From Nitrospinota bacterium (GTDB lineage: Bacteria > JADFOP01): a stretch of DNA of 25,187 nucleotides. Shown in pieces: positions 1 to 6,402 of this stretch. The stretch lies in the NCBI GenBank assembly GCA_022562795.1, contig JADFOP010000034.1, forward strand, positions 1 to 25,187, in the 5' to 3' direction. The translations under genes were made by a program, and so were the position numbers. The notes below the pieces were generated by a model. That model searched no databases and had not been told where the DNA came from. It saw nothing but the letters and a program-made list of their open reading frames with translations. Position 1 is the first letter of the stretch, and each line of letters begins with the position of its first letter.

Positions 1-1
1 T

Positions 2-382
2 ATCTTGCCGGTGACGGCGGGGACCACGGTAAACATCCTCAACAGCGACGATGTGCCGCACACCGCCTTCACCCCCTCGGAAGTGGGCGACAAGTTCGAT
101 AGTGGAATCATGGTCAAAGGCGATGCTCAAAGCTTCACCTTCAATAAGCCTGGGGTTATTCCCGTTCTGTGCGCCCTCCACCCGGAGATGGAGGCCTACA
201 TAGTAGTCTTGAAGAACCCTCTCTATGCGGTCTCCGACGAGAAGGGGAACTTCGAGTTTACGAACGTCTCGGCTGGGCCCCATCGTCTCTCCACCTGGCA
301 CAAGAAGCTCAAGACCAAGACCACGGATGTAGAGGTCCCCGACCAAGGGACGGTGGAGGTGACGTTCAAGCTGCGGCGCTAG
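2..382 (+). CDS. Cupredoxin-domain protein, 5'-truncated by window edge
   Basis: The open frame runs off the left edge, so the N-terminus and any signal peptide are missing. What remains is about 127 codons ending in TAG. It shows the type-1 copper pattern: a His in V-P-H-T-A-F near residue 20, then C-A-L-H-P-E-M near residue 57, which gives Cys, His (+3) and Met (+6) ligands. After the copper fold comes a short beta-rich carboxypeptidase-regulatory-like segment (G-N-F-E-F-T-N-V-S-A-G-P). This arrangement resembles plastocyanin-like proteins exported to the periplasm for electron transfer or copper binding; that location is inferred because the signal is not visible. A second exported protein with a similar regulatory-like domain starts 20 bases downstream, so the two are probably co-transcribed. 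The electron partner is unknown. Confidence 0.8.
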   Translation: MLPVTAGTTVNILNSDDVPHTAFTPSEVGDKFDSGIMVKGDAQSFTFNKPGVIPVLCALHPEMEAYIVVLKNPLYAVSDEKGNFEFTNVSAGPHRLSTWHKKLKTKTTDVEVPDQGTVEVTFKLRR

Positions 383-402
383 CTCCCACACAGGAGTGAG
401 AC

Positions 403-1302
403 ATGGCTTCATACCGAACTATCCTGAAAGTCATCCTCGTTGGGTGTTTGGTGATCGGCGGCAGCGTGCTTGTGGTGGCTGCCGCCGACTCCGCAGGCGA
501 TTCCAAGCGGCCGAGCGTCGAGGGCCAGGTGATGCGCTTAGATGCCGACTCGGTGGAGATTCTCATTCCCCAGGCCGCCGTCTCTTCGGTGGCGTTCGAC
601 TTCCAGAATCCATCAGAGACCTCCGACATCCTCACCCTGCGTGAGGGACACCTGGTACTCAAGGGTAGGATTGTAGAGGCCGCGGCCGAGACCCTCCTTG
701 TGCGTTTTCCCAAGGAGGCGCTGATGAAGATAGTGGTGGTCTATCCCCAGCCGACCACCCCAGGGGCGACCTCGGCAGTCAAAGCCGCCCCAGAACCTGT
801 TGCGCCCAGCGCCGGAGAGCCATTTGAATTTGCATCGGCGGCTGGTTACACTGGGGATGAAGCTCTTACAGCTCTTTCGCCCCTGCCAGGGCTTGGCCCT
901 AGGCAAGAAACCTCCCTGGAGCAGCAGGTCGAAACCGCCTTGGATTCCCGCCTCTACGGGAGGGTGGCCGGTGCCGTTGTCTGGGAGGGGCGACCGCTGG
1001 AGCGATGTGAAGTGAAGCTGAAACCCCTCGCCGAGGAGTGGGCACTTCTAGGCCTCTTTAATTCCTTCACAAAACGTGACGAAAATTCTCGCGTAGAGCG
1101 GGAGACTCTGACCGCCGTGACCGACGCTCAAGGCCAATTCGCCTTCCCACGAGTCCCGCCTGGCCCATACGATCTGTACTGGCGAACCCCTGGAAGCCTT
1201 TCGTGGATCCGCCGATTGAGCGCGGAACCCAGCTTGACGCTGACCCCGGGGAGGACCATCGCCTACCCCGTGATCGAGGCTCATGTTCGGACGGTTAATT
1301 AA
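403..1302 (+). CDS. Exported protein with carboxypeptidase-regulatory-like domain
   Basis: A 299-residue protein with ATG at 403 preceded by AGGAG at suitable spacing. Residues 1-28 form a clear signal peptide: a basic start, a hydrophobic stretch V-I-L-V-G-C-L-V-I-G-G, then an A-A-A-D cleavage region. Residues 36-110 are a beta-rich region I do not recognise. After a proline/alanine-rich linker (about 115-145), residues 185-275 look like a CarboxypepD_reg/Ig-like domain (G-R-V-A-G-A-V-V-W-E-G-R, then D-A-Q-G-Q-F-A-F and V-P-P-G-P-Y). It follows the cupredoxin gene closely and may be an exported structural or binding partner. The stop is TAA at 1300-1302, but the same frame stays open and protein-like to 1551, so this may be a shortened version of a longer protein. 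The specific function is unknown. Confidence 0.8.
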   Translation: MASYRTILKVILVGCLVIGGSVLVVAAADSAGDSKRPSVEGQVMRLDADSVEILIPQAAVSSVAFDFQNPSETSDILTLREGHLVLKGRIVEAAAETLLVRFPKEALMKIVVVYPQPTTPGATSAVKAAPEPVAPSAGEPFEFASAAGYTGDEALTALSPLPGLGPRQETSLEQQVETALDSRLYGRVAGAVVWEGRPLERCEVKLKPLAEEWALLGLFNSFTKRDENSRVERETLTAVTDAQGQFAFPRVPPGPYDLYWRTPGSLSWIRRLSAEPSLTLTPGRTIAYPVIEAHVRTVN

Positions 1303-1551
1303 GATTCTGGCATCAATCCCGAAAATGAAACTTTTGAGGGAGTCTATGAGGGCTTCCTCATCATCGAGACCAGAGAAGAAGACGGACACCACCTCCAGGT
1401 CTGTGCCAACTATAACAAGACGCTGTTCTTTGAATTCAAAGATGAAGAGACAGATTCTAAAGAGAACGTAGAGTCAGTCCCCAGCGCCACCTTTGAGACT
1501 TCCGGCACCTTTTCTGGGATTTCTAGGATTGCTCAATATGTCTCGGGTTGA
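1303..1551 (+). pseudogene. In-frame continuation of the 403 gene after a TAA; likely C-terminal remnant
   Basis: Directly after the TAA at 1300-1302 the same frame continues for 82 codons to a TGA at 1549-1551. Its residue mix is protein-like: G-F-L-I-I-E-T-R-E-E-D-G-H-H-L-Q-V, then L-F-F-E-F-K-D-E-E. There is no ATG, GTG or TTG in this frame after the stop and no ribosome binding site, so it is unlikely to be an independent gene. The simplest reading is that a nonsense mutation shortened a protein of about 382 residues; stop readthrough, a sequencing error or chance openness are alternatives. The third codon positions are less GC-rich than in neighbouring genes. The last 19 bases overlap the end of the convergent small gene on the other strand. 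Confidence 0.45.
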
Positions 1552-1703
1552 CTTCCACTTAAGGCTCCATCCCGCATTTCTCTTAAGAGTTTAGTGCTAT
1601 TAAGCTTAATTCCTTCCTTTTTTCTTAAACGTTGAGCCTCCTTGGCGATTTCATCGATTTCACGGGCGGCCCTTTCGATGGCCTCTCGTTCATTCTTAGT
1701 CAT
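1533..1703 (-). CDS. Small helical protein of unknown function (56 aa)
   Basis: A 56-residue protein that I do not assign to a family. It begins M-T-K-N-E-R-E-A-I-E-R-A-A-R-E-I and is strongly charged and helical, with E/R/K heptad-like spacing over residues 5-30. I chose the ATG at 1703 because GGGGAGG lies 7 bases upstream; the ATG at 1709 is almost on top of that Shine-Dalgarno. The open frame extends much further upstream, but that part is low-complexity and lacks a ribosome site. An extended -10 element is seen at 1731-1739 and a 16-bp palindrome at 1760-1775. Size and palindrome would suit a small autoregulated DNA-binding or antitoxin-like protein, but no partner gene adjoins it, so this is a guess. 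Confidence 0.55.
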   Translation of the reverse strand: MTKNEREAIERAAREIDEIAKEAQRLRKKEGIKLNSTKLLREMRDGALSGSQPETY

Positions 1704-1730
1704 GGTCATTCCTCCCCATCGGCTTTTCAG

Positions 1731-1739
1731 ATGATACCA
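1731..1739 (-). promoter_or_regulatory. Extended -10 promoter element for the 56-aa gene
   Basis: On the minus strand the sequence reads TGGTATCAT, a good extended -10 (TGnTATAAT). It lies about 30 bases upstream of the ATG at 1703. The hexamer at -35 (CTTCCA) is poor, as is usual when a TG extension is present. Confidence 0.4.
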
Positions 1740-1759
1740 CAGCCCCGGAATTATGGAAG

Positions 1760-1775
1760 TGGGAATCGATTCCCA
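1760..1775. promoter_or_regulatory. 16-bp perfect palindrome, candidate operator
   Basis: TGGGAATCGATTCCCA is a perfect 16-bp palindrome. It lies just upstream of the -35 region of the minus-strand small gene and about 40 bp upstream of the -35 of the scpA promoter. A dimeric repressor or activator could control either or both. No regulator was identified. Confidence 0.45.
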
Positions 1776-1814
1776 TGTGTGGACATTGGAGGACACGCTC
1801 GGCCCAAATCCGCC

Positions 1815-1844
1815 TTGACAAGCACTGGATGAGAAGGCGATAAT
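1815..1844 (+). promoter_or_regulatory. Sigma-70 promoter upstream of scpA
   Basis: TTGACA (1815-1820), an 18-base spacer, then GATAAT (1839-1844), which matches the -10 consensus at 5 of 6 positions. It lies about 90 bases before the scpA start and is well placed to drive the scpA-scpB-rluB run. Confidence 0.6.
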
Positions 1845-1932
1845 AGCGCAGGTGTTAAGCGCGCCTGCCCTTCGGCCTGGGAGGGAGTTTTTCGCTGCGG
1901 CCGCCGCGAGGCGACCGGCGGTGGTCCAGCCC

Positions 1933-2664
1933 ATGCCATACCAGGTCAACCTGCCCGTCTTTGAAGGCCCCTTAGATCTGCTCCTGCACCTCATTCGGGT
2001 CCATGAGATAGACATCTACGACATCCCAATCGCCCGACTGACGGCCGAGTACCTCGCCCACCTCGAGCTCATGAAGGCGCTCGACATAGATGTCGCCGGC
2101 GAGTGGATCGTCATGGCGGCAACCCTCGCCTACATCAAGAGCCGCACGCTCCTCCCTAGTCCTCCAGAGGCCGACGAGCTCGATGAGGAGGACCCGCGCC
2201 AAGAGCTAGTGGAAAAACTCCTGGAGTACCAGCGGGTCAAGGCCATGGCGATGGACCTTAAGGAGCGGGAGCTGGAGCAGCGGGAGGTCTACCTCCGGCC
2301 TCCGGCTGAGATTCCTGAGGATGAAGATGAAGAGATAATCCTCGACGTCACCCTCTTCGATCTCTTTGAAGCCTTCACGGCGCTCCTCGAGAAGCTGCCT
2401 GCCGACGAGGCCCTCGAGCTGGTTATCGTGGAGATGAGCGTGACCGAGAGGATTCACACCGTCCTTGAGCGTCTGGAGGGCAAGGGGCCGATAGCATTCG
2501 AGGGCCTGTTCGACGGGGCCGCCAGCCGATTGGAGGTCGTCGTTACTTTCTTGGCGCTCTTGGAGATGATGCGCCATAACTTAATCCTCGTTCAGCAACT
2601 CAAGCCCTCCGGCCCCTTCCGGGTGAGCCTGGCAGTGGCGGAGGAGGAGCCCGCATGGAGTTGA
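1933..2664 (+). CDS. scpA: Segregation and condensation protein A
   Basis: ScpA is the kleisin subunit that bridges SMC heads and, with ScpB, forms the bacterial condensin that organises and segregates the chromosome. The 243-residue product starts M-P-Y-Q-V-N-L-P-V-F-E-G-P-L-D-L-L-L-H-L, the hallmark N-terminal SMC-neck-binding segment. An acidic linker follows around residues 110-160, then a C-terminal winged-helix-type region ending R-H-N-L-I-L-V-Q-Q. I prefer the ATG at 1933 because the family signature starts there; an in-frame GTG at 1921 is possible, and the open frame further upstream is low-complexity. No strong Shine-Dalgarno is seen. It overlaps scpB by 10 bases, which suggests coupled translation of the two partners. 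Confidence 0.93.
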   Translation: MPYQVNLPVFEGPLDLLLHLIRVHEIDIYDIPIARLTAEYLAHLELMKALDIDVAGEWIVMAATLAYIKSRTLLPSPPEADELDEEDPRQELVEKLLEYQRVKAMAMDLKERELEQREVYLRPPAEIPEDEDEEIILDVTLFDLFEAFTALLEKLPADEALELVIVEMSVTERIHTVLERLEGKGPIAFEGLFDGAASRLEVVVTFLALLEMMRHNLILVQQLKPSGPFRVSLAVAEEEPAWS

Positions 2665-3290
2665 ACAAGCAGATTATCGAAGCGCTGCTTTTTGCGGCCG
2701 ACCAGCCGATAACCCTCGCTCAAATGGCCGAGCTCGGCCCTGAGGATGTGGAGAAGGCATCCCTGCGCGTGATGCTGGAAGAGCTCGCAGAGGACTACGA
2801 CGGACGAGGTGTTCAACTCAAGGAGGTTGCCGGGGGCTGGCAGCTCTCCACCCGGCCCGAGTATGGCGAATGGGTCCGGCGGATGCATCACGTCGAGTCC
2901 AGAGCGAAGCTCTCCAGGGCTGCTCTCGATACTCTGGCCATCGTCGTCTACCGCCAGCCAATAACGAAGACGGAGGTCGAGGCCCTGAGGGGCGTAGACT
3001 CCTCGGGAGTGTTAAAGACCCTCCTGGAGCGACGCCTCATCAAAATTCTAGGGCGAAAGCGGGTCGTTGGACGGCCCATTCTATACGGCTCCTCCCGCGA
3101 GTTCCTCCAATACTTTGGGCTGAGCGACCTCACCGACCTGCCGCGGCCCGAGGACTTGGACATGCCGCCAGAGGCAGCTCCCGCGGACGAGCAGGGCGAC
3201 CTCCTGGCGGCCCTGGAGGCGCCCGGCGAGGCTCAGGTGGTGGGGGACGGAGCTTTCGACCATGAGGAAGGGGCGACCCTGGAGGCCTGA
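2655..3290 (+). CDS. scpB: Segregation and condensation protein B
   Basis: ScpB dimerises, binds ScpA and completes the SMC-ScpAB condensin. The 211-residue product has two winged-helix domains: residues 1-85, starting M-E-L-N-K-Q-I-I-E-A-L-L-F-A-A, a typical ScpB start; and residues 85-165, with the strongly conserved A-L-D-T-L-A-I-V-V-Y-R-Q-P-I-T-K and the K-V-V-G-R-P-I-L-Y-G-type segment. The acidic tail (about 170-211) is variable in the family. ATG 2655 lies inside the end of scpA, after GGAGGAG. Its 3' end overlaps the next gene by 29 bases, so scpA, scpB and the pseudouridine synthase form a tightly packed operon. Confidence 0.93.
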   Translation: MELNKQIIEALLFAADQPITLAQMAELGPEDVEKASLRVMLEELAEDYDGRGVQLKEVAGGWQLSTRPEYGEWVRRMHHVESRAKLSRAALDTLAIVVYRQPITKTEVEALRGVDSSGVLKTLLERRLIKILGRKRVVGRPILYGSSREFLQYFGLSDLTDLPRPEDLDMPPEAAPADEQGDLLAALEAPGEAQVVGDGAFDHEEGATLEA

Positions 3291-4023
3291 GGGCCCCGTT
3301 CGTCTTCAGACCCTCCTGGCGCGGGCAGGCGTGGCCTCCCGCCGCCGGGCAGAGCGGATGATCGAGGCCGGCCGGGTGGCGGTCAACGACAGTGTCGTTC
3401 GCACTTTGGGAACAAAGGCCGACCCGGCCTGCGACTCAATTACCGTCGACGACAAACCACTGCCCCCCTTCGAGCCGCCCGTTTACTACCTCCTTCACAA
3501 GCCTGCGGGCTTCCTCTCGACGATGAAAGACCCCAGGGGGCGGCCTACGGTGGCCGATTTGCTAGAGGCCATCCCCCAGCGGGTCTACCCGGTCGGGAGG
3601 CTCGACGCCGACACCGAGGGCCTCCTGTTGGTCACCAACGACGGCGCCGCCGCCCAGGCGATACTCCACCCCAGCCACCAGGTGACGAAGACCTACAGTG
3701 CGCTGGTGGACGGGCATCCTTCTCGGGAGGCAATGGCTCGGCTCCGAGGTGGGGTGGAGCTGACCGACGGCCCGACGGCTCCGGCTCGGGCCCGTATCCT
3801 TAGGCGGCGGGGGGGCGAGACCTGGATCGAGCTTACACTAACAGAGGGGCGCAAGCATCAGGTAAAACGGATGTGCCGGGCGGTGGGCCACCCCGTGCGC
3901 CTGCTCCGTCGAACCGCGATCGCCTTCTTTACTCTGGAGGGGCTCGCTCCTGGGGAGACCCGCCGTCTGACACCTGCAGAGATCCGCCGCCTCCGAGCCC
4001 TCGGTTCGCCAACAAACGGTTGA
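3262..4023 (+). CDS. rluB: RsuA/RluB-family 23S rRNA pseudouridine synthase
   Basis: This enzyme isomerises specific uridines in rRNA to pseudouridine; RluB acts on U2605 of 23S rRNA in E. coli. The 253-residue product has an S4 RNA-binding domain at about 13-60 (R-L-Q-T-L-L-A-R-A-G-V-A-S-R-R). The catalytic core contains G-R-L-D-A-D-T-E-G-L-L-L at 112-123, in which Asp115 is the nucleophile. A later E-G-R-K-H-Q-V-K-R-M motif is also typical. The start overlaps the end of scpB by 29 bases, and the scpA-scpB-rluB order is common in bacteria. RluE or RsuA specificity cannot be excluded from sequence alone, but the context favours RluB. The C-terminus lacks the long basic tail seen in some members. 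Confidence 0.9.
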   Translation: MRKGRPWRPEGPVRLQTLLARAGVASRRRAERMIEAGRVAVNDSVVRTLGTKADPACDSITVDDKPLPPFEPPVYYLLHKPAGFLSTMKDPRGRPTVADLLEAIPQRVYPVGRLDADTEGLLLVTNDGAAAQAILHPSHQVTKTYSALVDGHPSREAMARLRGGVELTDGPTAPARARILRRRGGETWIELTLTEGRKHQVKRMCRAVGHPVRLLRRTAIAFFTLEGLAPGETRRLTPAEIRRLRALGSPTNG

Positions 4024-4025
4024 CC

Positions 4026-4048
4026 CTCCTAGGGTTTCGTGCTAGGAG
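4026..4048 (+). repeat. Hairpin just after rluB
   Basis: CTCCTAG, a 9-base loop and CTAGGAG form a perfect 7-bp stem three bases after the rluB stop. There is no U-tract, so it is not a standard terminator. It could protect the upstream RNA end or attenuate expression of the following gene. Confidence 0.3.
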
Positions 4049-4088
4049 TGCAACCTACCGACGACAGGATCATCCGAGGAGGCCACCC

Positions 4089-5273
4089 GTGGATCGGACC
4101 TACGCACAGCCCCGTCGTAGGCTGAAGGGCGTCCAGGTGGCGCTCGCCGCCCTGGCCATTGTGGTGGCGGCCGAGCCCGGGACCAGCTGGGCCCAGCGGG
4201 CGCGGCCGGAGGCCCTGCTGACCGCCGAGGGTGTGGGCGTCATCGTCAAGCGCAACCAGGCCCGCGCCCGCGATCAGGCGATCGTCAACGCCCTGCGCCG
4301 GTGCGTGGAGCAGTCCGTAGGCGACCTGGTTGACCCCGAACTCATCCTCGACAATTACCCGCTGGTGACCGCCGAGATTCTCGACCGGGCTGAAGACTAC
4401 ATCCGACGATACCGCATCTTCCACGAGGAGGCCGTCCCCGAGGCCCACCTTTACCGCGTAGCTATTCAGGCCACCGTTGCCAGGGGAAGCCTAAAAAGCG
4501 ATCTCCAGGCGATGGGGCTCTACCTGGAGCGGAGGGGCAAGCCCACGGTCATGGTTCTCATCGAGGAGGTCGCCGCGCCCGACGGGGGACGGCCTCCACC
4601 GGGCAACACCTCCCAGCGGACATTTCTCGATCACTTGCGAGGCCGAGGGTTTCCCGTCGCTGAAAGCCCGCCGGCCACCAACCCCAACGTGCTACAGGCC
4701 CTGGCCGGCAGCCCCCAGGCCGCCGCCGCCCTCGCCCAAGGCGCCGGTGCGGAAGTGGTCTTGCTCGGCAAAACCGTCGTACGCCGCATCAGCCTCTCTG
4801 GAGGTGCGCGCTCGCCCTCGTACCAAGCCACCATATCGGTGAGAGCCGTGGAGGCTGATGAGGGCCGAGTGGTGGTGACCGGGAGTGAGTCCGCCCTGGC
4901 TCTGCCCGGAGAATCAGGTACGTCGGAGGCCGTCATCCGGAAGGCCGGTGAAAGGCTGGCCGCCTTTATAGCCGAACAGCTACTAATCCACTGGCGGGTG
5001 GAGGAGACCGAGACCACCCAAATCGCGCTGGCCATCACGGGGACCTCGGTCGGCGATCTCGCTCAGTTCAAAGCAGTTCTTAGAAGCAATATCGCGGGAG
5101 TGCGCCAGCTTATCCAGCGGCGCTACAGCGAAGAAGGGGCGTTGGTCGAGGTCGGATACACGGGCAATGCCTCCGAGCTCGCTGAGTCCATCCGCCGGAC
5201 CCGCTTCGGGCTCTTCACCGTCCAGCTCGTCGGCGTCGGCCCCCAACGGCTTGATATCCAAATCCTCCCATAA
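4089..5273 (+). CDS. Exported FlgT-like protein of unknown function
   Basis: A 394-residue protein. I chose GTG 4089 because GAGGAGG sits 6 bases upstream and the product then begins with a classic signal peptide: basic R-R-R-L-K, a hydrophobic V-A-L-A-A-L-A-I-V-V-A-A run, and a T-S-W-A-Q cleavage site near residue 36. Residues 45-135 resemble the N-terminal domain of flagellar assembly protein T and related LPP20-type proteins: A-E-G-V-G-V-I-V, A-R-A-R-D-Q-A-I-V-N-A-L-R-R-C-V-E-Q-S-V-G, then a Y-R-V-A-I-Q-A-T-V strand. The C-terminal half alternates strands and helices. No flagellar gene adjoins it, so the role may be a periplasmic or outer-membrane-associated scaffold rather than flagellar. 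It lies between rluB and pgsA in the same run. The assignment rests on sequence pattern only. Confidence 0.7.
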   Translation: MDRTYAQPRRRLKGVQVALAALAIVVAAEPGTSWAQRARPEALLTAEGVGVIVKRNQARARDQAIVNALRRCVEQSVGDLVDPELILDNYPLVTAEILDRAEDYIRRYRIFHEEAVPEAHLYRVAIQATVARGSLKSDLQAMGLYLERRGKPTVMVLIEEVAAPDGGRPPPGNTSQRTFLDHLRGRGFPVAESPPATNPNVLQALAGSPQAAAALAQGAGAEVVLLGKTVVRRISLSGGARSPSYQATISVRAVEADEGRVVVTGSESALALPGESGTSEAVIRKAGERLAAFIAEQLLIHWRVEETETTQIALAITGTSVGDLAQFKAVLRSNIAGVRQLIQRRYSEEGALVEVGYTGNASELAESIRRTRFGLFTVQLVGVGPQRLDIQILP

Positions 5274-5290
5274 GGAAAGGCCCCGAGTCC

Positions 5291-5884
5291 GTGAACCTGC
5301 CAAACGGCATCACCCTGCTGCGAATCCTGGTTATCCCGTTCTTCGTCATGCTCCTCATCTACGGCATGGCCGGCTGGGCGTTGGGGGTTTTTATCCTGAC
5401 GGCCATCACCGACGCTATCGACGGCTACATCGCCAGGACGCGAAAGCAACGCACCCCCCTGGGGGAGGTTCTCGATCCTCTGGCGGATAAGTTGCTGCTG
5501 ACGACCGCCTTCATCACCCTCGCCTACCTCAGGATCCTCCCCGCATGGCTGGCTATCCTCGTCGTAAGCCGCGACGTCATTCTCGTTTTCGGCTCCCTCC
5601 TGCTCCACCTCATTACCGGCAGCCTGCGGATCGAGCCGACCATCATGGGAAAGGGGACTACGGTCACGCAGGTGCTGACGGTCTCATTCGCCCTCCTTGT
5701 GAACATAACCCACTGGGGAGGGTGGCCATTGTGGGCGTGTGTGTGGGCAACCGCCGTCTTGACGAGCCTCTCGGGCGTTCAATACATTTACCGGGGAATG
5801 ACCGGCGCACACAAGCCGGCCGAGCCCGAGCTAGTAGAGGAAATTGTGGACCATGAGCCTTACCATCCGGATTACCGTCGGTGA
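5291..5884 (+). CDS. pgsA: CDP-diacylglycerol-glycerol-3-phosphate 3-phosphatidyltransferase
   Basis: PgsA makes phosphatidylglycerol phosphate from CDP-diacylglycerol and glycerol-3-phosphate at the inner membrane, the committed step to phosphatidylglycerol and cardiolipin. The 197-residue product carries the complete CDP-alcohol phosphatidyltransferase motif D-x2-D-G-x2-A-R-x8-G-x3-D-x3-D, with Asp41, Asp44, Gly45, Ala48, Arg49, Gly58, Asp62 and Asp66. It starts N-L-P-N-G-I-T-L-L-R-I-L, typical of the family. Several membrane helices are evident (about 10-38, 70-110, 122-160). The start is GTG 5291, with AAGGAAAGG upstream at a somewhat long distance. The C-terminus ends in an acidic, His-containing cytoplasmic tail and overlaps the next gene by 32 bases. 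Confidence 0.9.
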   Translation: MNLPNGITLLRILVIPFFVMLLIYGMAGWALGVFILTAITDAIDGYIARTRKQRTPLGEVLDPLADKLLLTTAFITLAYLRILPAWLAILVVSRDVILVFGSLLLHLITGSLRIEPTIMGKGTTVTQVLTVSFALLVNITHWGGWPLWACVWATAVLTSLSGVQYIYRGMTGAHKPAEPELVEEIVDHEPYHPDYRR

Positions 5885-6227
5885 CTTGGTGCTGACGGCC
5901 AACCTCCACGATACCGAGACGGCACGGCGCATTTGGGAGGCATTGCCGCTGGAGGCCGACGGAAGCCTCTGGGGTGATGAAATTTACTTCGAGATTCCCG
6001 TTGAGATGGGCGAGGAGGACCCCCAGGCGGTGGTCGAGGTGGGAGACCTCGGCTACTGGCCCACCGGCCAGGCCTTCTGCCTCTTCTGGGGCCCCACGCC
6101 GGCGAGCGAGGGAGACGAGATTCGCCCCGCCAGCGCGGTCAACGTCTTCGGCCGTATCGTTGAAGACGCCCGTCTCCTCGGCAGCGCCACCACGACCCAC
6201 GTGAGGGTGGAAAGGGTGGAAGGCTGA
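5853..6227 (+). CDS. Cyclophilin-like domain protein (DUF369/PF04126 type)
   Basis: A 124-residue protein starting M-S-L-T-I-R-I-T-V-G-D-L-V-L-T-A-N-L, followed by D-T-E-T-A-R-R-I-W-E-A-L-P, W-G-D-E-I-Y-F-E-I-P and L-G-Y-W-P-T-G-Q-A-F-C-L-F-W-G-P-T-P. This is the typical pattern of the small cyclophilin-like barrel family found in bacteria and archaea, for which no clear enzymatic role is known. I favour ATG 5853; a TTG at 5844 is the alternative. It overlaps pgsA by 32 bases and is probably the last gene of the scpA-to-pgsA run. About 14 bases after its stop is a small GGGCT-CTTC-AGCCC hairpin (6241-6254) without a T-run, which could be a weak terminator. Confidence 0.75.
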   Translation: MSLTIRITVGDLVLTANLHDTETARRIWEALPLEADGSLWGDEIYFEIPVEMGEEDPQAVVEVGDLGYWPTGQAFCLFWGPTPASEGDEIRPASAVNVFGRIVEDARLLGSATTTHVRVERVEG

Positions 6228-6402
6228 AGAGGCCGGCAGCGGGCTCTTCAGCCCCCGCCTTCCTATACGGCAAGCTCCTCCTGGAGATGCGGGGAGGCCA
6301 CACCCTCGAAGGCCCTTGACTTTCCATCTCGGCACTGCAGCATTACTTTAATAGAAGACGTTTTTGTTCACGGCGCCCACCACGGCCGGAGATCCTCCCC
6401 CT

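Noticed and set aside
1283-1471. 62-codon plus-strand frame starting inside the end of the 403 gene
   Set aside because: Ser/Arg/Lys-rich composition typical of an out-of-frame reading; the in-frame continuation of the 403 gene explains this DNA better.
1303-1551. Selenocysteine or pyrrolysine recoding to explain the extension after residue 299
   Set aside because: The intervening stop is TAA, which is not used for either amino acid.
6316-6350. Promoter before the FAD/Fe-S fusion gene based on a TTGACT at 6316-6321
   Set aside because: No acceptable -10 hexamer occurs at 16-18 bases; the nearest AT-rich hexamer (TTTAAT) is about 25 bases away.
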